A program made the position numbers and the translations under genes. 64,000 nucleotides of DNA from Gordius sp. MW1 (lineage: Eukaryota > Nematomorpha > Gordioida > Gordea > Gordiidae). How positions within the stretch are numbered: the stretch's first letter is position 1; every line of letters starts with the position of its first letter. The notes under the pieces are model-generated. The model did no database searches, was not told the origin of the DNA, and worked only from the letters and a program-made list of their open reading frames with translations. The stretch spans positions 12,648,001 through 12,712,000 of the forward strand of contig OZ038526.1 of the NCBI GenBank assembly GCA_964036665.1, given 5' to 3'. This document shows, one piece after another, positions 24,373 to 38,537 of this stretch.

Positions 24373-27300
24373 TCGAAAAAAATTAATATTTTTACCTCAA
24401 AATTTTTCACATATTTTTATTTGAACCGTATTCATCCGATGAAAGTTGTCGTTTTCAGACGTGGTTTCTATGATCCCAAGTAAAAATTTATCAGAATCTA
24501 AAAACTATTACTTTGAAATCATGATCGCATAGAGCAGTTTTCAAAAATTAAGCACTCACGTTGCGATACAACAAACTAATCGCCACAATAAAACGTTGTC
24601 TTTTGTTCAAATGATAGTTCTCGCAGCTTAAAACCTCTTTTCGGAAGTCAATCGAGGATAATAGGATTCTCAAATTGGCTTACTTTTATATATTTTTTCA
24701 TGCTCTTTCACATAGAATCGAAAAAAATAAATATTTTTGCCTCAAAACTTTTCACATATTTTTCTTTGAACCGTATTCATCCGATGAAAGTTGTCGTTTT
24801 CAGACGTGGTTTCTATGATCCCAAGTAAAAATTTATCAGAATCTAAAAACTATTACTAGGAAATCATGATCGCATAGAGCAGTTTTCAAAAATTAAGCAC
24901 TCACGTTGCGATACAACAAACTAATCGCAACAATAAAACGTTGTCTTTTGTCAAAATGATAGTTCTCGCAGCTTAAAACCTCTTTTCGGAAGTCAATCGA
25001 GGATAATAGGATTCTCAAATTTGCTTACTTTTATATATTTTTTCATGCTCTTTCACATAGAATCGAAAAAAATTAATATTTTTACATCAAAATTTTTCAC
25101 ATATTTTTCTTTGAACCGTATTCATCCGATAAAAGTTGTCGTTTTCAGACGTGGTTTCTATGATCCCAAGTAAAAATTTATCAGAATCTAAAAACTATTA
25201 CTTTGAAATCATGATCGCATAGAGCAGTTTTCAAAAATTAAGCACTCACGTTGCGATACAACAAACTAATCGCAACAATAAAACGTTGTCTTTTGTTCAA
25301 ATGATAGTTCTCGCAGCTTAAAACCTCTTTTCGGAAGTCAATCGAGGATAATAGGATTCTCAAATTGGCTTACTTTTATATATTTTTTCATGCTCTTTCA
25401 CATAGAATCGAAAAAAATAAATATTTTTGCCGAAAAATTTTTCACATATTTTTCTTTGAACCGTATTCATCCGAGGAAAGTTGTCGTTTTCAGACGTGGT
25501 TTCTATGATCCCAAGTAAAAATTTATCAGAATCTAAAAACTATTACTTTGAAATCATGATCGCATAGAGCAGTTTTCAAAAATTAAGCACTCACGTTGCG
25601 ATACAACAAACTAATCGCCACAATAAAAGGTTGTTTTTTGTCAAAATAATAGTTCTCGCAGCTTAAAACCTCTTTTCGGAAGTCAATCGATGATAATAGG
25701 ATTCTCAAATTGGCTTACTTTTATATATTTTTTCATGCTCTTTCACATAGAATCGAAAAAAATAAATATTTTTGCCTAAAAATTTTTCACATATTTTTAT
25801 TTGAACCGTATTCATCCGATGAAAGTTGTCGTTTTCAGACGTGGTTTCTATGATCCCAAGTAAAAATTTATCAGAATCTAAAAACTATTACTTTGAAATC
25901 ATGATAGCATAGAGCAGTTTTCAAAAATTAAGCAATCACGTTGCGATACAATAAACTAATCGCAACAATAAAACGTTGTCTTGTGTCAAAATGATAGTTC
26001 TCGCAGCTTAAAACCTCTTTTCGGAAGTCAATCGAGGATAATAGGATTCTCAAATTGGCTTACTTTTATATATTTTTTCATGCTCTTTCACATAGAATCG
26101 AAAAAAATAAATATTTTTGCCTCAAAATTTTTCACATATTTTTCTTTGAACCGTATTCATCCGATGAAAGTTGTCGTTTTCAGACGTGGTTTCTATGATC
26201 CCAAGTAAAAATTTATCAGAATCTAAAAACTATTACTTTGAAATCATGATCGCATAGAGCAGTTTTCAAAAATTAAGCACTCACGTTGCGATACAACAAA
26301 CTAATCGCATTTTTAAAACGTTGTCTTTTGTCAAAATGATAGTTCTCGCAGCTTAAAACCTCTTTTCGGAAGTCAATCGATGATAATAGGATTCTCAAAT
26401 TGGCTTACTTTTATATATTTTTTCATGCTCTTTCACATAGAATCGAAAAAAATAAATATTTTTGCCTAAAAATTTTTCACATATTTTTATTTGAACCGTA
26501 TTCATCCGTTAAAAGTTGTCGTTTTCAGACGTGGTTTCTATGATCCCAAGTAAAAATTTATCAGAATCTAAAAACTATTACTAGTAAATCATGATCGCAT
26601 AGAGCAGTTTTCAAAAATTAAGCACTCACGTTGCGATACAACAAACTAATCGCAACAATAAAACGTTGTCTTTTGTCAAAATGATAGTTCTCGCAGCTTA
26701 AAACCTCTTTTCGGAAGTCAATCGAGGATAATAGGATTCTCAAATTGGCTTACTTTTATATATTTTTTCATGCTCTTTCACATAGAATCGAAAAAAATTA
26801 ATATTTTTACCTCAAAATTTTTCACATATTTTTCTTTGAACCGTATTCATCCGATAAAAGTTGTCGTTTTCAGACGTGGTTTCTATGATCCCAAGTAAAA
26901 ATATCAGAATCTAAAAACTATTACTTTGAAATCATGATCGCATAGAGCAGTTTTCAAAAATTAAGCACTCACGTTGCGATACAACAAACTAATCGCAACA
27001 ATAAAACGTTGTCTTTTGTCAAAATGATAGTTCTCGCAGCTTAAAACCTCTTTTCGGAAGTCAATCGAGGATAATAGGATTCTCAAATTGGCTTACTTTT
27101 ATATATTTTTTCATGCTCTTTCACATAGAATCGAAAAAAATAAATATTTTTGCCTCAAAATTTTTCACATATTTTTCTTTGAACCGTATTCATCCGATGA
27201 AAGTTGTCGTTTTCAGACGTGGTTTCTATGATCCCAAGTAAAAATTTATCAGAATCTAAAAACTATTACTTTGAAATCATGATCGCATAGAGCAGTTTTC

Positions 27301-27820
27301 AAAAATTAAGCACTCACGTTGCGATACAACAAACTAATCGCAACAATAAAACGTTGTCTTTTGTTCAAATGATAGTTCTCGCAGCTTAAAACCTCTTTTC
27401 GGAAGTCAATCGAGGATAATAGGATTCTCAAATTGGCTTACTTTTATATATTTTTTCATGCTCTTTCACATAGAATCGAAAAAAATAAATATTTTTACCT
27501 CAAAATTTTTCACATATTTTTCTTTGAACCGTATTCATCCGATGAAAGTTGTCGTTTTCAGACGTGGTTTCTATGATCCCAAGTAAAAATTTATCAGAAT
27601 CTAAAAACTATTACTTTGAAATCATGATCGCATAGAGCAGTTTTGAAAAATTAAGCACTCACGTTGCGATACAACAAACTAATCGCAACAATAAAAGGTT
27701 GTCTTTTGTCAAAATGATAGTTCTCGCAGCTTAAAACCTCTTTTCAGAAGTTATCAAGGATAATAGGATTCTCAAATTGGCTTACTTTTATATATTTTTT
27801 CATGCTCTTTTACATAGAAT
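24373..27820 (+). repeat. Family A section, degraded P-Q-R pattern
   Basis: About ten monomers. P-like TACTAGGAAATC is near 24,853 and TACTAGTAAATC near 26,579. Q-like AAAATTAATATT with CCGATAAAAG is near 25,070-25,135 and 26,795-26,860. R-like TTGTTCAAATG is near 24,604, 25,294 and 27,362. The TTGTGTC monomer recurs at 25,981. The order is looser than upstream. The section ends at a deletion junction (27,820/27,821). No gene is present. Confidence 0.8.
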
Positions 27821-27830
27821 TGTCGTTTTC
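27811..27830 (+). repeat. Monomer with a 73-bp internal deletion (junction 27,820/27,821)
   Basis: ACATAGAAT joins directly to TGTCGTTTTC. Compared with the reference monomer, 73 bp are missing: the A/T-tract segment, TTTCTTTGAACC and the TTCATCCGATGAA dyad. At most one base is shared at the join. Confidence 0.9.
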
Positions 27831-30800
27831 AGACGTGGTTTCTATGATCCCAAGTAAAAATTTATCAGAATCTAAAAACTATTACTTTGAAATCATGATA
27901 GCATAGAGCAGTTTTCAAAAATTAAGCAATCACGTTGCGATCCAATAAACTAATCGCAACAATAAAACGTTGTCTTTTGTCAAAATGATAGTTCTCGCAG
28001 CTTAAAACCTCATTTCGGAAGTCAATCGAGGATAATAGGATTCTCAAATTGGCTTACTTTTATATATTTTATCATGCTCTTTCACATAGAATCGAAAAAA
28101 ATAAATATTTTTGCCTCAAAATTTTTCACATATTTTTCCTTGAACCGTATTCATCCGATGAAAGTTGTCGTTTTCAGACGTGGTTTCTATGATCCCAAGT
28201 AAAAATTTATCAGAATCTAAAAACTATTACTTTGAAATCATGATCGCATAGAGCAGTTTTCAAAAATTAACCACTCACGTTGCGATACAACAAACTAATC
28301 GCAACAATAAAACGTTGTCTTTTGTCAAAATGATAGTTCTCGCAGCTTAAAACCTCTTTTCGGAAGTCAATCGAGAATAATAGGATTCTCCAATTGGCTT
28401 ACTTTTATATATTTTTTTATTCTCTTTCACATAGAATCGAAAAAAATAAATATTTTTGCCTCAAAATTTTTCACATATTTTTCTTTGAACCGTATTCATC
28501 CGATGAAAGTTGTCGTTTTCAGACGTGGTTTCTATGATCCCAAGTAAAAATTTATCAGAATCTAAAAACTATTACTTTGAAATCATGATCGCATAGAGCA
28601 GTTTTCAAAAATTAAGCACTCACGTTGCGATACAACAAACTAATCGCCACAATAAACGTTGTCTTTTGTCAAAATGATAGTTCTCGCAGCTTAAAACCTC
28701 TTTTCGGAAGTCAATCGATGATAATAGGATTCTCAAATTGGCTTACTTTTATATATTTTTTCATGCTCTTTCACATAGAATCGAAAAAAATAAATATTTT
28801 TACCTCAAAATTTTTCACATATTTTTCTTTGAACCGTATTCATCCGATGAAAGTTGTCGTTTTCAGACGTGGTTTCTATGATCCCAAGTAAAAATTTATC
28901 AGAATCTAAAAACTATTACTTTGAAATCATGATCGCATAGAGCAGTTTTCAAAAATTAAGCAATCACGTTGCGATACTATAAACTAATCGCAACAATAAA
29001 ACGTTGTCTTTTGTCAAAATGATAGTTCTCGCAGCTTAAACCTCTTTTCGGAAGTCAATCGAGGATAATAGGATTCTCAAATTGGCTTACTTTTATATAT
29101 TTTTTCATGCTCTTTCACATAGAATCGAAAAAAATAAATATTTCTACCTCAAAATTTTTCACATATTTTTCTTTGAACCGTATTCATCCGATGAAAGTTG
29201 TCGTTTTCAGACGTGGTTTCTATGATCCCAAGTAAAAACTTATCAGAATTTAAAAACTATTACTTTGAAATCATGATAGCATAGAGCAGTTTTGAAAAAT
29301 TAAGCACTCACGTTGCGATACAACAAACTAATCGCAACAATAAAAGGTTGTCTTTTGTCAAAATGATAGTTCTCGCAGCTTAAAACCCCTTTTCAGAAGT
29401 TATCGAGGATAATAGGATTCTCAAATTGGCTTACTTTTATATATTTTTTCATGCTCTTTTACATAGAATCGAAAAAAATAAATATATTTACCTCAAAATT
29501 TTTCACATATTTTTCTTTAAACCGTATTCGTCCGATGAAAGTTGTCGTTCAGACGTGGTTTCTATGATCCCAAGTAGAAATTTATCAGAATCTAAATACT
29601 ATTACTTTGAAATCATGATAAAAATTAAGCAATCACGTTGCGATCCAATAAACTAATCGCAACAATAAAACGTTGTCTTTTGTCAAAATGATAGTTCTCG
29701 CAGCTTAAAACCTCATTTCGGAAGTCAATCGAGGATAATAGGATTCTCAAATTGGCTTACTTTTATATATTTTATCATGCTCTTTCACATAGAATCGAAA
29801 AAAATAAATTTTTTTCTCCTCAAAATTTTTCACATATTTTTCTTTGAACCGTATTCATCCGATGAAAGTTGTCGTTTTCAGACGTGGTTTCTATGATCCC
29901 AAGTAAAAATTTATCAGAATCTAAAAACTATTACTTTGAAATCATGATCGCATAGAGCAGTTTTTAAAAATTAACCACTCACGTTGCGATACAACAAACT
30001 AATCGCAACAATAAAACGTTGTCTTTTGTCAAAATGATAGTTCTCGCAGCTTAAAACCTCTTTTCGGAAGTCAATCGAGGATAATAGGATTCTCAAATTG
30101 GCTTACTTTTATTTATTTTTTTATTCTCTTTCACATAGAATCGAAAAAAATAAATATTTTTGCCTCAAAATTTTTCACATATTTTTCTTTGAACCGTATT
30201 CATCCGATGAAAGTTGTCGTTTTCAGACGTGGTTTCTATGTTCCCAAGTAAAAATTTATCAGAATCTAAAAACTATTACTTTGAAATCATGATCGCATAG
30301 AGCAGTTTTCAAAAATTAAGCACTCACGTTGCGATACAACAAACTAATCGCCACAATAAACGTTGTCTTTTGTCAAAATGATAGTTCTCGCAGCTTAAAA
30401 CCTCTTTTCGGAAGTCAATCGATGATAATAGGATTTTCAAATTGGCTTACTTTTATATATTTTTTCATGCTCTTTCACATAGAATCGAAAAAAATAAATA
30501 TTTTTGCCTAAAAATTTTTCACATATTTTTATTTGAACCGTATTCATCCGATGAAAGTTGTCGTTTTCAGACGTGGTTTCTATGATCTCAAGTAAAAATT
30601 TATCAGAATCTAAAAACTATTACTAGGAAATCATGATCGCATAGAGCAGTTTTCAAAAATTAAGCACTCACGTTGCGATACAACAAACTAATCGCAACAA
30701 TAAAACGTTGTCTTTTGTCAAAATGATAGTTCTCGCAGCTTAAAACCTCTTTTCGGAAGTCAATCGAGGATAATAGGATTCTCAAATTGGCTTACTTTTA

Positions 30801-30899
30801 TATATTTTTTCATGCTCTTTCACATAGAATCGAAAAAAATTAATATTTTTACCTCAAAATTTTTCACATATTTTTCCTTGAACCGTATTCATCCGATGA

Positions 30900-32560
30900 A
30901 AGTTGTCGTTTTCAGACGTGGTTTCTATGATCCCAAGTAAAAATTTATCAGAATCTACAAACTATTACTTTGAAATCATGATCGCATAGAGCAGTTTTCA
31001 AAAATTAACCACTCACGTTGCGATACAACAAACTAATCGCAACAATAAAACGTTGTATTTTGTCAAAATGATAATTCTCGCAGCTTAAAACCTCTTTTCG
31101 GAAGTCAATCGAGGATAATAGGATTCTCAAATTGGCTTACTTTTATATATTTTATCATGCTCTTTCACATAGTATCGAAAAAAATAAATATTTTTGCCTT
31201 AAAATTTTTCACATATTTTTCTTTGAACCGTATTCATCCGATGAAAGTTGTCGTTTTCAGACGTGGTTTCTATGATCCCAAGTAAAAATTTATCAGAATC
31301 TAAAAACTATTACTTTGAAATCATGATCGCATAGAGCAGTTTTCAAAAATTAACCACTCACGTTGCGATACAACAAACTAATCGCAACAATAAAACGTTG
31401 TCTTTTGTCAAAATGATAGTTCTCGCAGCTTAAAACCTCTTTTCGGAAGTCAATCGAGGATAATAGGATTCTCAAATTGGCTTACTTTTATATATTTTTT
31501 CATGCTCTTTCACATAGAATCGAAAAAAATAAATATTTTTGCCTAAAAATTTTTCACATATTTTTATTTGAACCGTATTTATCCGATGAAAGTTGTCGTT
31601 TTCAGACGTGGTTTCTAAAGTAAAAATTTATCAGAATCTAAAAACTATTACTAGGAAATCATGATCGCATAGAGCAGTTTTCAAAAATTAAGCACTCACG
31701 TTGCGATACAACAAACTAATCGCCACAATAAAACGTTGTCTTTTGTCAAAATGATAGTTCTCGCAGCTTAAAACCTCTTTTCGGAAGTCAATCGATGATA
31801 ATAGGATTCTCAAATTGGCTTACTTTTATATATTTTTTCATGCTCTTTCACATAGAATCGAAAAAAATAAATATTTTTACCTCAAAATTTTTCACATATT
31901 TTTCTTTGAACCGTATTCATCCGATGAAAGTTGTCGTTTTCAGACGTGGTTTCTATGATCCCAAGTAAAAATTTATCAGAATTTAAAAACTATTACTTTG
32001 AAATCATGATAGCATAGAGCAGTTTTGAAAAATTAAGCACTCACGTTGCGATACAACAAACTAATCGCAACAGTAAAAGGTTGTCTTTTGTCAAAATGAT
32101 AGTTCTCGCAGCTTAAAACCTCTTTTCAGAAGTTATCGAGGATAATAGGATTCTCAAATTGGCTTACTTTTATATATTTTTTCATGCTCTTTTACATAGA
32201 ATCGAAAAAAATAAATATATATACCTCAAAATTTTTCACATATTTTTCTTTGAATCGTATTCGTCCGATGAAAGTTGTCGTTTTCAGACGTGGTTTCTAT
32301 GATCCCAAGTAAAAATTTATCAGAATTTAAAAACACTTTGAAATCATGATAGCATAGAGCAGTTTTGAAAAATTAAGAACTCACGTTGCGATACAACAAA
32401 CTAATCGCAACAATAAAAGGTTGTCTTTTGTCAAAATGATAGTTATCGCAGCTTAAAACCTCTTTTCAGAAGTTATCGAGGATAATAGGATTCTCAAATT
32501 GGCTTACTTTTATATATTTTTTCATGCTCTTTTACATAGAATCGAAAAAAATAAATATAT
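30900..32560 (+). repeat. Six-monomer duplication, copy 1 (partner 32,955-34,622)
   Basis: Ordered markers recur at an offset of 2,055 bp, rising to 2,062 bp after a 7-bp deletion private to this copy near 31,618. They are TTAACCACTC at 31,005/33,060 and 31,350/33,405, GCCTAAAAAT at 31,541/33,596, CTAGGAAATC at 31,651/33,713, ATAAATATATATACC at 32,211/34,273, and AAACACTTTG at 32,331/34,393. Confidence 0.85.
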
Positions 32561-32954
32561 TTACCTAAAAATTTTTCACATATTTTTCTTTGAACCGTAT
32601 TCATCCGATGAAAGTTGTCGTTTTCAGACGTGGTTTCTATGATCCCAAGTAAAAATTTATCAGAATCTAAAAACTATTACTTTGAAATCATGATCGCATA
32701 GAGCAGTTTTCAAATTAAGCAATCACGTTGCGATCCAATAAACTAATCGCAACAATAAAACGTTGTCTTTTGTCAAAATGATAGTTCTCGCAGCTTAAAA
32801 CCTCTTTTCGGAAGTCAATCGAGGATAATAGGATTCTCAAATTGGCTTACTTTTATATATTTTATCATGCTCTTTCACATAGAATCGAAAAAAATAAATA
32901 TTTTTGCCTCAAAATTTTTCACATATTTTTCTTTGAACCGTATTCATCCGATGA

Positions 32955-34622
32955 AAGTTGTCGTTTTCAGACGTGGTTTCTATGATCCCAAGTAAAAATT
33001 TATCAGAATCTAAAAACTATTACTTTGAAATCATGATCGAATAGAGCAGTTTTCAAAAATTAACCACTCACGTTGCGATACAACAAACTAATCGCAACAA
33101 TAAAACGTTGTCTTTTGTCAAAATGATAGTTCTCGCAGCTTAAAACCTCTTTTCGGAAGTCAATCGAGGATAATAGGATTCTCAAATTGGCTTACTTTTA
33201 TATATTTTATCATGCTCTTTCACATAGAATCGAAAAAAATAAATATTTTTGCCTCAAAATTTTTCACATATTTTTCTTTGAACCGTATTCATCCGATGAA
33301 AGTTGTCGTTTTCAGACGTGGTTTCTATGATCCCAAGTAAAAATTTATCAGAATCTAAAAACTATTACTTTGAAATCATGATCGCATAGAGCAGTTTTCA
33401 AAAATTAACCACTCACGTTGCGATACATCAAACTAATCGCAACAATAAAACGTTGTCTTTTGTCAAAATGATAGTTCTCGCAGCTTAAAACCTCTTTTCG
33501 GAAGTCAATCGAGGATAATAGGATTCTCAAATTGGCTTACTTTTATATATTTTTTCATGCTCTTTCACATAGAATCGAAAAAAATAAATATTTTTGCCTA
33601 AAAATTTTTCACATATTTTTATTTGAACCGTATTCATCCGATGAAAGTTGTCGTTTTCAGACGTGGTTTCTATGATCCCAAGTAAAAATTTATCAGAATC
33701 TAAAAACTATTACTAGGAAATCATGATCGCATAGAGCAGTTTTCAAAAATTAAGCACTCACGTTGCGATACAACAAACTAATCGCCACAATAAAACGTTG
33801 TCTTTTGTCAAAATGATAGTTCTCGCAGCTTAAAACCTCTTTTCGGAAGTCAATCGATGATAATAGGATTCTCAAATTGGCTTACTTTTATATATTTTTT
33901 CATGCTCTTTCACATAGAATCGAAAAAAATAAATATTTTTACCTCAAAATTTTTCACATATTTTTCTTTGAACCGTATTCATCCGATGAAAGTTGTCGTT
34001 TTCAGACGTGGTTTCTATGATCCCAAGTAAAAATTTATCAGAATCTAAAAACTATTACTTTGAAATCATGATAGCATAGAGCAGTTTTGAAAAATTAAGC
34101 ACTCACGTTGCGATACAACAAACTAATCGCAACAGTAAAAGGTTGTCTTTTGTCAAAATGATAGTTCTCGCAGCTTAAAACCTCTTTTCAGAAGTTATCG
34201 AGGATAATAGGATTCTCAAATTGGCTTACTTTTATATATTTTTTCATGCTCTTTTACATAGAATCGAAAAAAATAAATATATATACCTCAAAATTTTTCA
34301 CATATTTTTCTTTGAACCGTATTCATCCGATGAAAGTTGTCGTTTTCAGACGTGGTTTCTATGATCCCAAGTAAAAATTTATCAGAATTTAAAAACACTT
34401 TGAAATCATGATAGCATAGAGCAGTTTTGAAAAATTAAGCACTCACGTTGCGATACAACAAACTAATCGCAACAATAAAAGGTTGTCTTTTGTCAAAATG
34501 ATAGTTCTCGCAGCTTAAAACCTCTTTTCAGAAGTTATCGAGGATAATAGGATTCTCAAATTGGCTTACTTTTATATATTTTTTCATGCTCTTTTACATA
34601 GAATCGAAAAAAATAAATATAT
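32955..34622 (+). repeat. Six-monomer duplication, copy 2 (partner 30,900-32,560)
   Basis: This carries the same marker series as copy 1. The match fails at about 34,622, just before a 17-bp deletion (CTTTGAAAGTTG) that copy 1 lacks. Between the copies lies about one monomer. Confidence 0.85.
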
Positions 34623-34764
34623 TTACCTCAAAATTTTTCACATATTTTTCTTTGAAAGTTGTCGTTTTCAGACGTGGTTTCTATGATCCCAAGTAAAAAT
34701 TTATCAGAATTTAAAAACACTTTGAAATCATGATAGCATAGAGCAGTTTTGAAAAATTAAGAAC

Positions 34765-36130
34765 TCACGTTGCGATACAACAAACTAATCGCAACAATAA
34801 AAGGTTGTCTTTTGTCAAAATGATAGTTCTCGCAGCTTAAAACCTCTTTTCGGAAGTCAATCGATGATAATAGGATTCTCAAATTGGCTTACTTTTATAT
34901 ATTTTTTCATGCTCTTTCACATAGAATCGAAAAAAATAAATATTTTTACCTCAAAATTTTTCACATATTTTTCTTTGAACCGTATTCATCCGATGAAAGT
35001 TTTCGTTTTCAGACGTGGTTTCTATGATCCCAAGTAGAAATTTATCAGAATCTAAAAACTATTACTTTGAAATCATGATCGCATAGAGCAGTTTTCAAAA
35101 ATTAAGCAATCACGTTGCGATACAATAAACTAATCGCAACAATAAAACGTTGTCTTTTGTCAAAATGATAGTTCTCGCAGCTTAAACCTCTTTTCGGAAG
35201 TCAATCGAGGATAATAGGATTCTCAAATTGGCTTACTTTTATATATTTTTTCATGCTCTTTCACATAGAATCGAAAAAAATAAATATTTTTACCTCAAAA
35301 TTTTTCACATATTTTTCTTTGAACCGTATTCATCCGATGAAAGTTGTCGTTTTCAGACGTGGTTTCTATGATCCCAAGTAAAAATTTATCAGAATTTAAA
35401 AACTATTACTTTGAAATCATGATAGCATAGAGCAGTTTTGAAAAATTAAGCACTCACGTTGCGATACAACAAACTAATCGCAACAATAAAAGGTTGTCTT
35501 TTGTCAAAATGATAGTTCTCGCAGCTTAAAACCTCTTTTCGGAAGTCAATCGAGGATAATAGGATTCTCAAATTGGCTTACTTTTATATATTTTTTCATG
35601 CTCTTTCACATAGAATTGAAAAAAATAAATATTTTTACCTCAAAAATTTTCACATATTTTTCTTTGAACCGTATTCATCCGATGAAATTTGTCGTTTTCA
35701 GACGTGGTTTCTATGATCCCAAGTAAAAATTTATCAGAATCTAAAAACTATTACTTTGAAATCATGATCGCATAGAGCAGTTTTTAAAAATTAAGCACTC
35801 ACGTTGCGATACAACAAACTAATCGCATTTTTAAAACGTTGTCTGTCAAAATGATAGTTCTCGCAGCTTAAAACCTCTTTTCGGAAGTCAATCGAGGATA
35901 ATAGGATTCTAAAATTGGCTTACTTTTTTTATTTTATCATGCTCTTTCACATAGAATCGAAAAAAATAAATATTTTTGCCTCAAAATTTTTCACATATTT
36001 TTCTTTGAACCGTATTCATCCGATGAAAGTTGTCGTTTTCAGACGTGGTTTCTATATTCCCAAGTAAAAATTTATCAGAATCTAAAAACTATTACTTTGA
36101 AATCATGATCGCATAGAGCAGTTTTCAAAA
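34765..36130 (+). repeat. Seven-monomer-spaced duplicate, copy 1 (partner 37,172-38,537)
   Basis: Markers recur 2,407 bp downstream: AAGGTTGTCT at 34,801/37,208, CTTAAACCTC at 35,181/37,588, GAATTGAAAAAAATA near 35,613/38,021, GATGAAATTTGTC near 35,683/38,090, and CGCATTTTTAAAACG at 35,824/38,231. A few private differences occur, including GTTGTCTGTC (3-bp loss) near 35,841. Confidence 0.82.
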
Positions 36131-37171
36131 ATTAACCACTCACGTTGCGATACAACAAACTAATCGCAACAATAAAACGTTGTCTTTTGTCAAAATGATA
36201 GTTCTCGCAGCTTAAAACCTCTTTTCGGAAGTCAATCGAGGATAATAGGATTCTCAAACTGGCTTACTTTTATATATTTTTTTATTCTCTTTCACATAGA
36301 ATCGAAAAAAATAAATATTTTTGCCTCAAAATTTTTCACATATTTTTCTTTGAACCGTATTCATCCGATGAAAGTTGTCGTTTTCAGACGTGGTTTCTAT
36401 GATCCCAAGTAAAAATTTATCAGAATCTAAAAACTATTACTTTGAAATCATGATCGCATAGAGCAGTTTTCAAAAATTAAGCACTCACGTTGCGATACAA
36501 CAAACTAATCGCCACAATAAACGTTGTCTTTTGTCAAAATGATAGTTCTCGCAGCTTAAAACCTCTTTTCGGAAGTCAATCGATGATAATAGGATTCTCA
36601 AATTGGCTTACTTTTATATATTTTTTCATGCTCTTTCACATAGAATCGAAAAAAATAAATATTTTTGCCTAAAAATTTTTCACATATTTTTATTTGAACC
36701 GTATTCATCCGATGAAAGTTGTCGTTTTCAGACGTGGTTTCTATGATTCCAAGTAAAAATTTATCAGAATCTAAAAACTATTACTAGGAAATCATGATCG
36801 CATAGAGCAGTTTTCAAAAATTAAGCACTCACGTTGCGATACAACAAACTAATCGCAACAATAAAACGTTGTCTTTTGTCAAAATGATAGTTCTCGCAGC
36901 TTAAAACCTCTTTTCGGAAGTCAATCGAGGATAATAGGATTCTCAAATTGGCTTACTTTTATATATTTTTTCATGCTCTTTCACATAGAATCGAAAAAAA
37001 TTAATATTTTTACCTCAAAATTTTTCACATATTTTTCTTTGAACCGTATTCATCCGATAAAAGTTGTCGTTTTCAGACGTGGTTTCTATGATCCCAAGTA
37101 AAAATATCAGAATCTAAAAACTATTACTTTGAAATCATGATCGCATAGAGCAGTTTTCAAAAATTAAGCAC

Positions 37172-38537
37172 TCACGTTGCGATACAACAAACTAATCGCA
37201 ACAATAAAAGGTTGTCTTTTGTCAAAATGATAGTTCTCGCAGCTTAAAACCTCTTTTCGGAAGTCAATCGATGATAATAGGATTCTCAAATTGGCTTACT
37301 TTTATATATTTTTTCATGCTCTTTCACATAGAATCGAAAAAAATAAATATTTTTACCTCAAAATTTTTCACATATTTTTCTTTGAACCGTATTCATCCGA
37401 TGAAAGTTGTCGTTTTCAGACGTGGTTTCTATGATCCCAAGTAAAAATTTATCAGAATCTAAAAACTATTACTTTGAAATCATGATCGCATAGAGCAGTT
37501 TTCAAAAATTAAGCAATCACGTTGCGATACAATAAACTAATCGCAACTATAAAACGTTGTCTTTTGTCAAAATGATAGTTCTCGCAGCTTAAACCTCTTT
37601 TCGGAAGTCAATCGAGGATAATAGGATTCTCAAATTGGCTTACTTTTATATATTTTTTCATGCTCTTTCACATAGAATCGATAAAAATAAATATTTTTAC
37701 CTCAAAATTTTTCACATATTTTTCTTTGAACCGTATTCATCCGATGAAAGTTGTCGTTTTCAGACGTGGTTTCTATGATCCCAAGTAAAAATTTATCAGA
37801 ATTTAAAAACTATTACTTTGAAATCATGATAGCATAGAGCAGTTTTGAAAAATTAAGCACTCACGTTGCGATACAACAAACTAATCGCAACAATAAAAGG
37901 TTGTCTTTTGTCAAAATGATAGTTCTCGCAGCTTAAAACCTCTTTTCGGAAGTCAATCGAGGATAATAGGATTCTCAAATTGGCTTACTTTTATATATTT
38001 TTTTATGCTCTTTCACATAGAATTGAAAAAAATAAATATTTTTACCTCAAAATTTTTCACATATTTTTCTTTGAACCGTATTCATCCGATGAAATTTGTC
38101 GTTTTCAGACGTGGTTTCTATGATCCCAAGTAAAAATTTATCAGAATCTAAAAACTATTACTTTGAAATCATGATCGCATAGAGCAGTTTTTAAAAATTA
38201 AGCACTCACGTTGCGATACAACAAACTAATCGCATTTTTAAAACGTTGTCTTTTGTCAAAATGATAGTTCTCGCAGCTTAAAACCTCTTTTCGGAAGTCA
38301 ATCGAGAATAATAGGATTCTAAAATTGGCTTACTTTTTTTATTTTATCATGCTCTTTCACATAGAATCGAAAAAAATAAATATTTTTGCCTCAAAATTTT
38401 TCACATATTTTTCTTTGAACCGTATTCATCCGATGAAAGTTGTCGTTTTCAGACGTGGTTTCTATGATCCCAAGTAAAAATTTATCAGAATCTAAAAACT
38501 ATTACTTTGAAATCATGATCGCATAGAGCAGTTTTCA
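37172..38537 (+). repeat. Seven-monomer-spaced duplicate, copy 2 (partner 34,765-36,130)
   Basis: This has the same marker order as copy 1. Downstream of the match this copy proceeds at once to the GCCACAATAAACG monomer at about 38,575. Copy 1 has additional TTAACCACTC and TTTTTTTATTCTC monomers first, so one copy gained or lost about one monomer. Confidence 0.82.
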
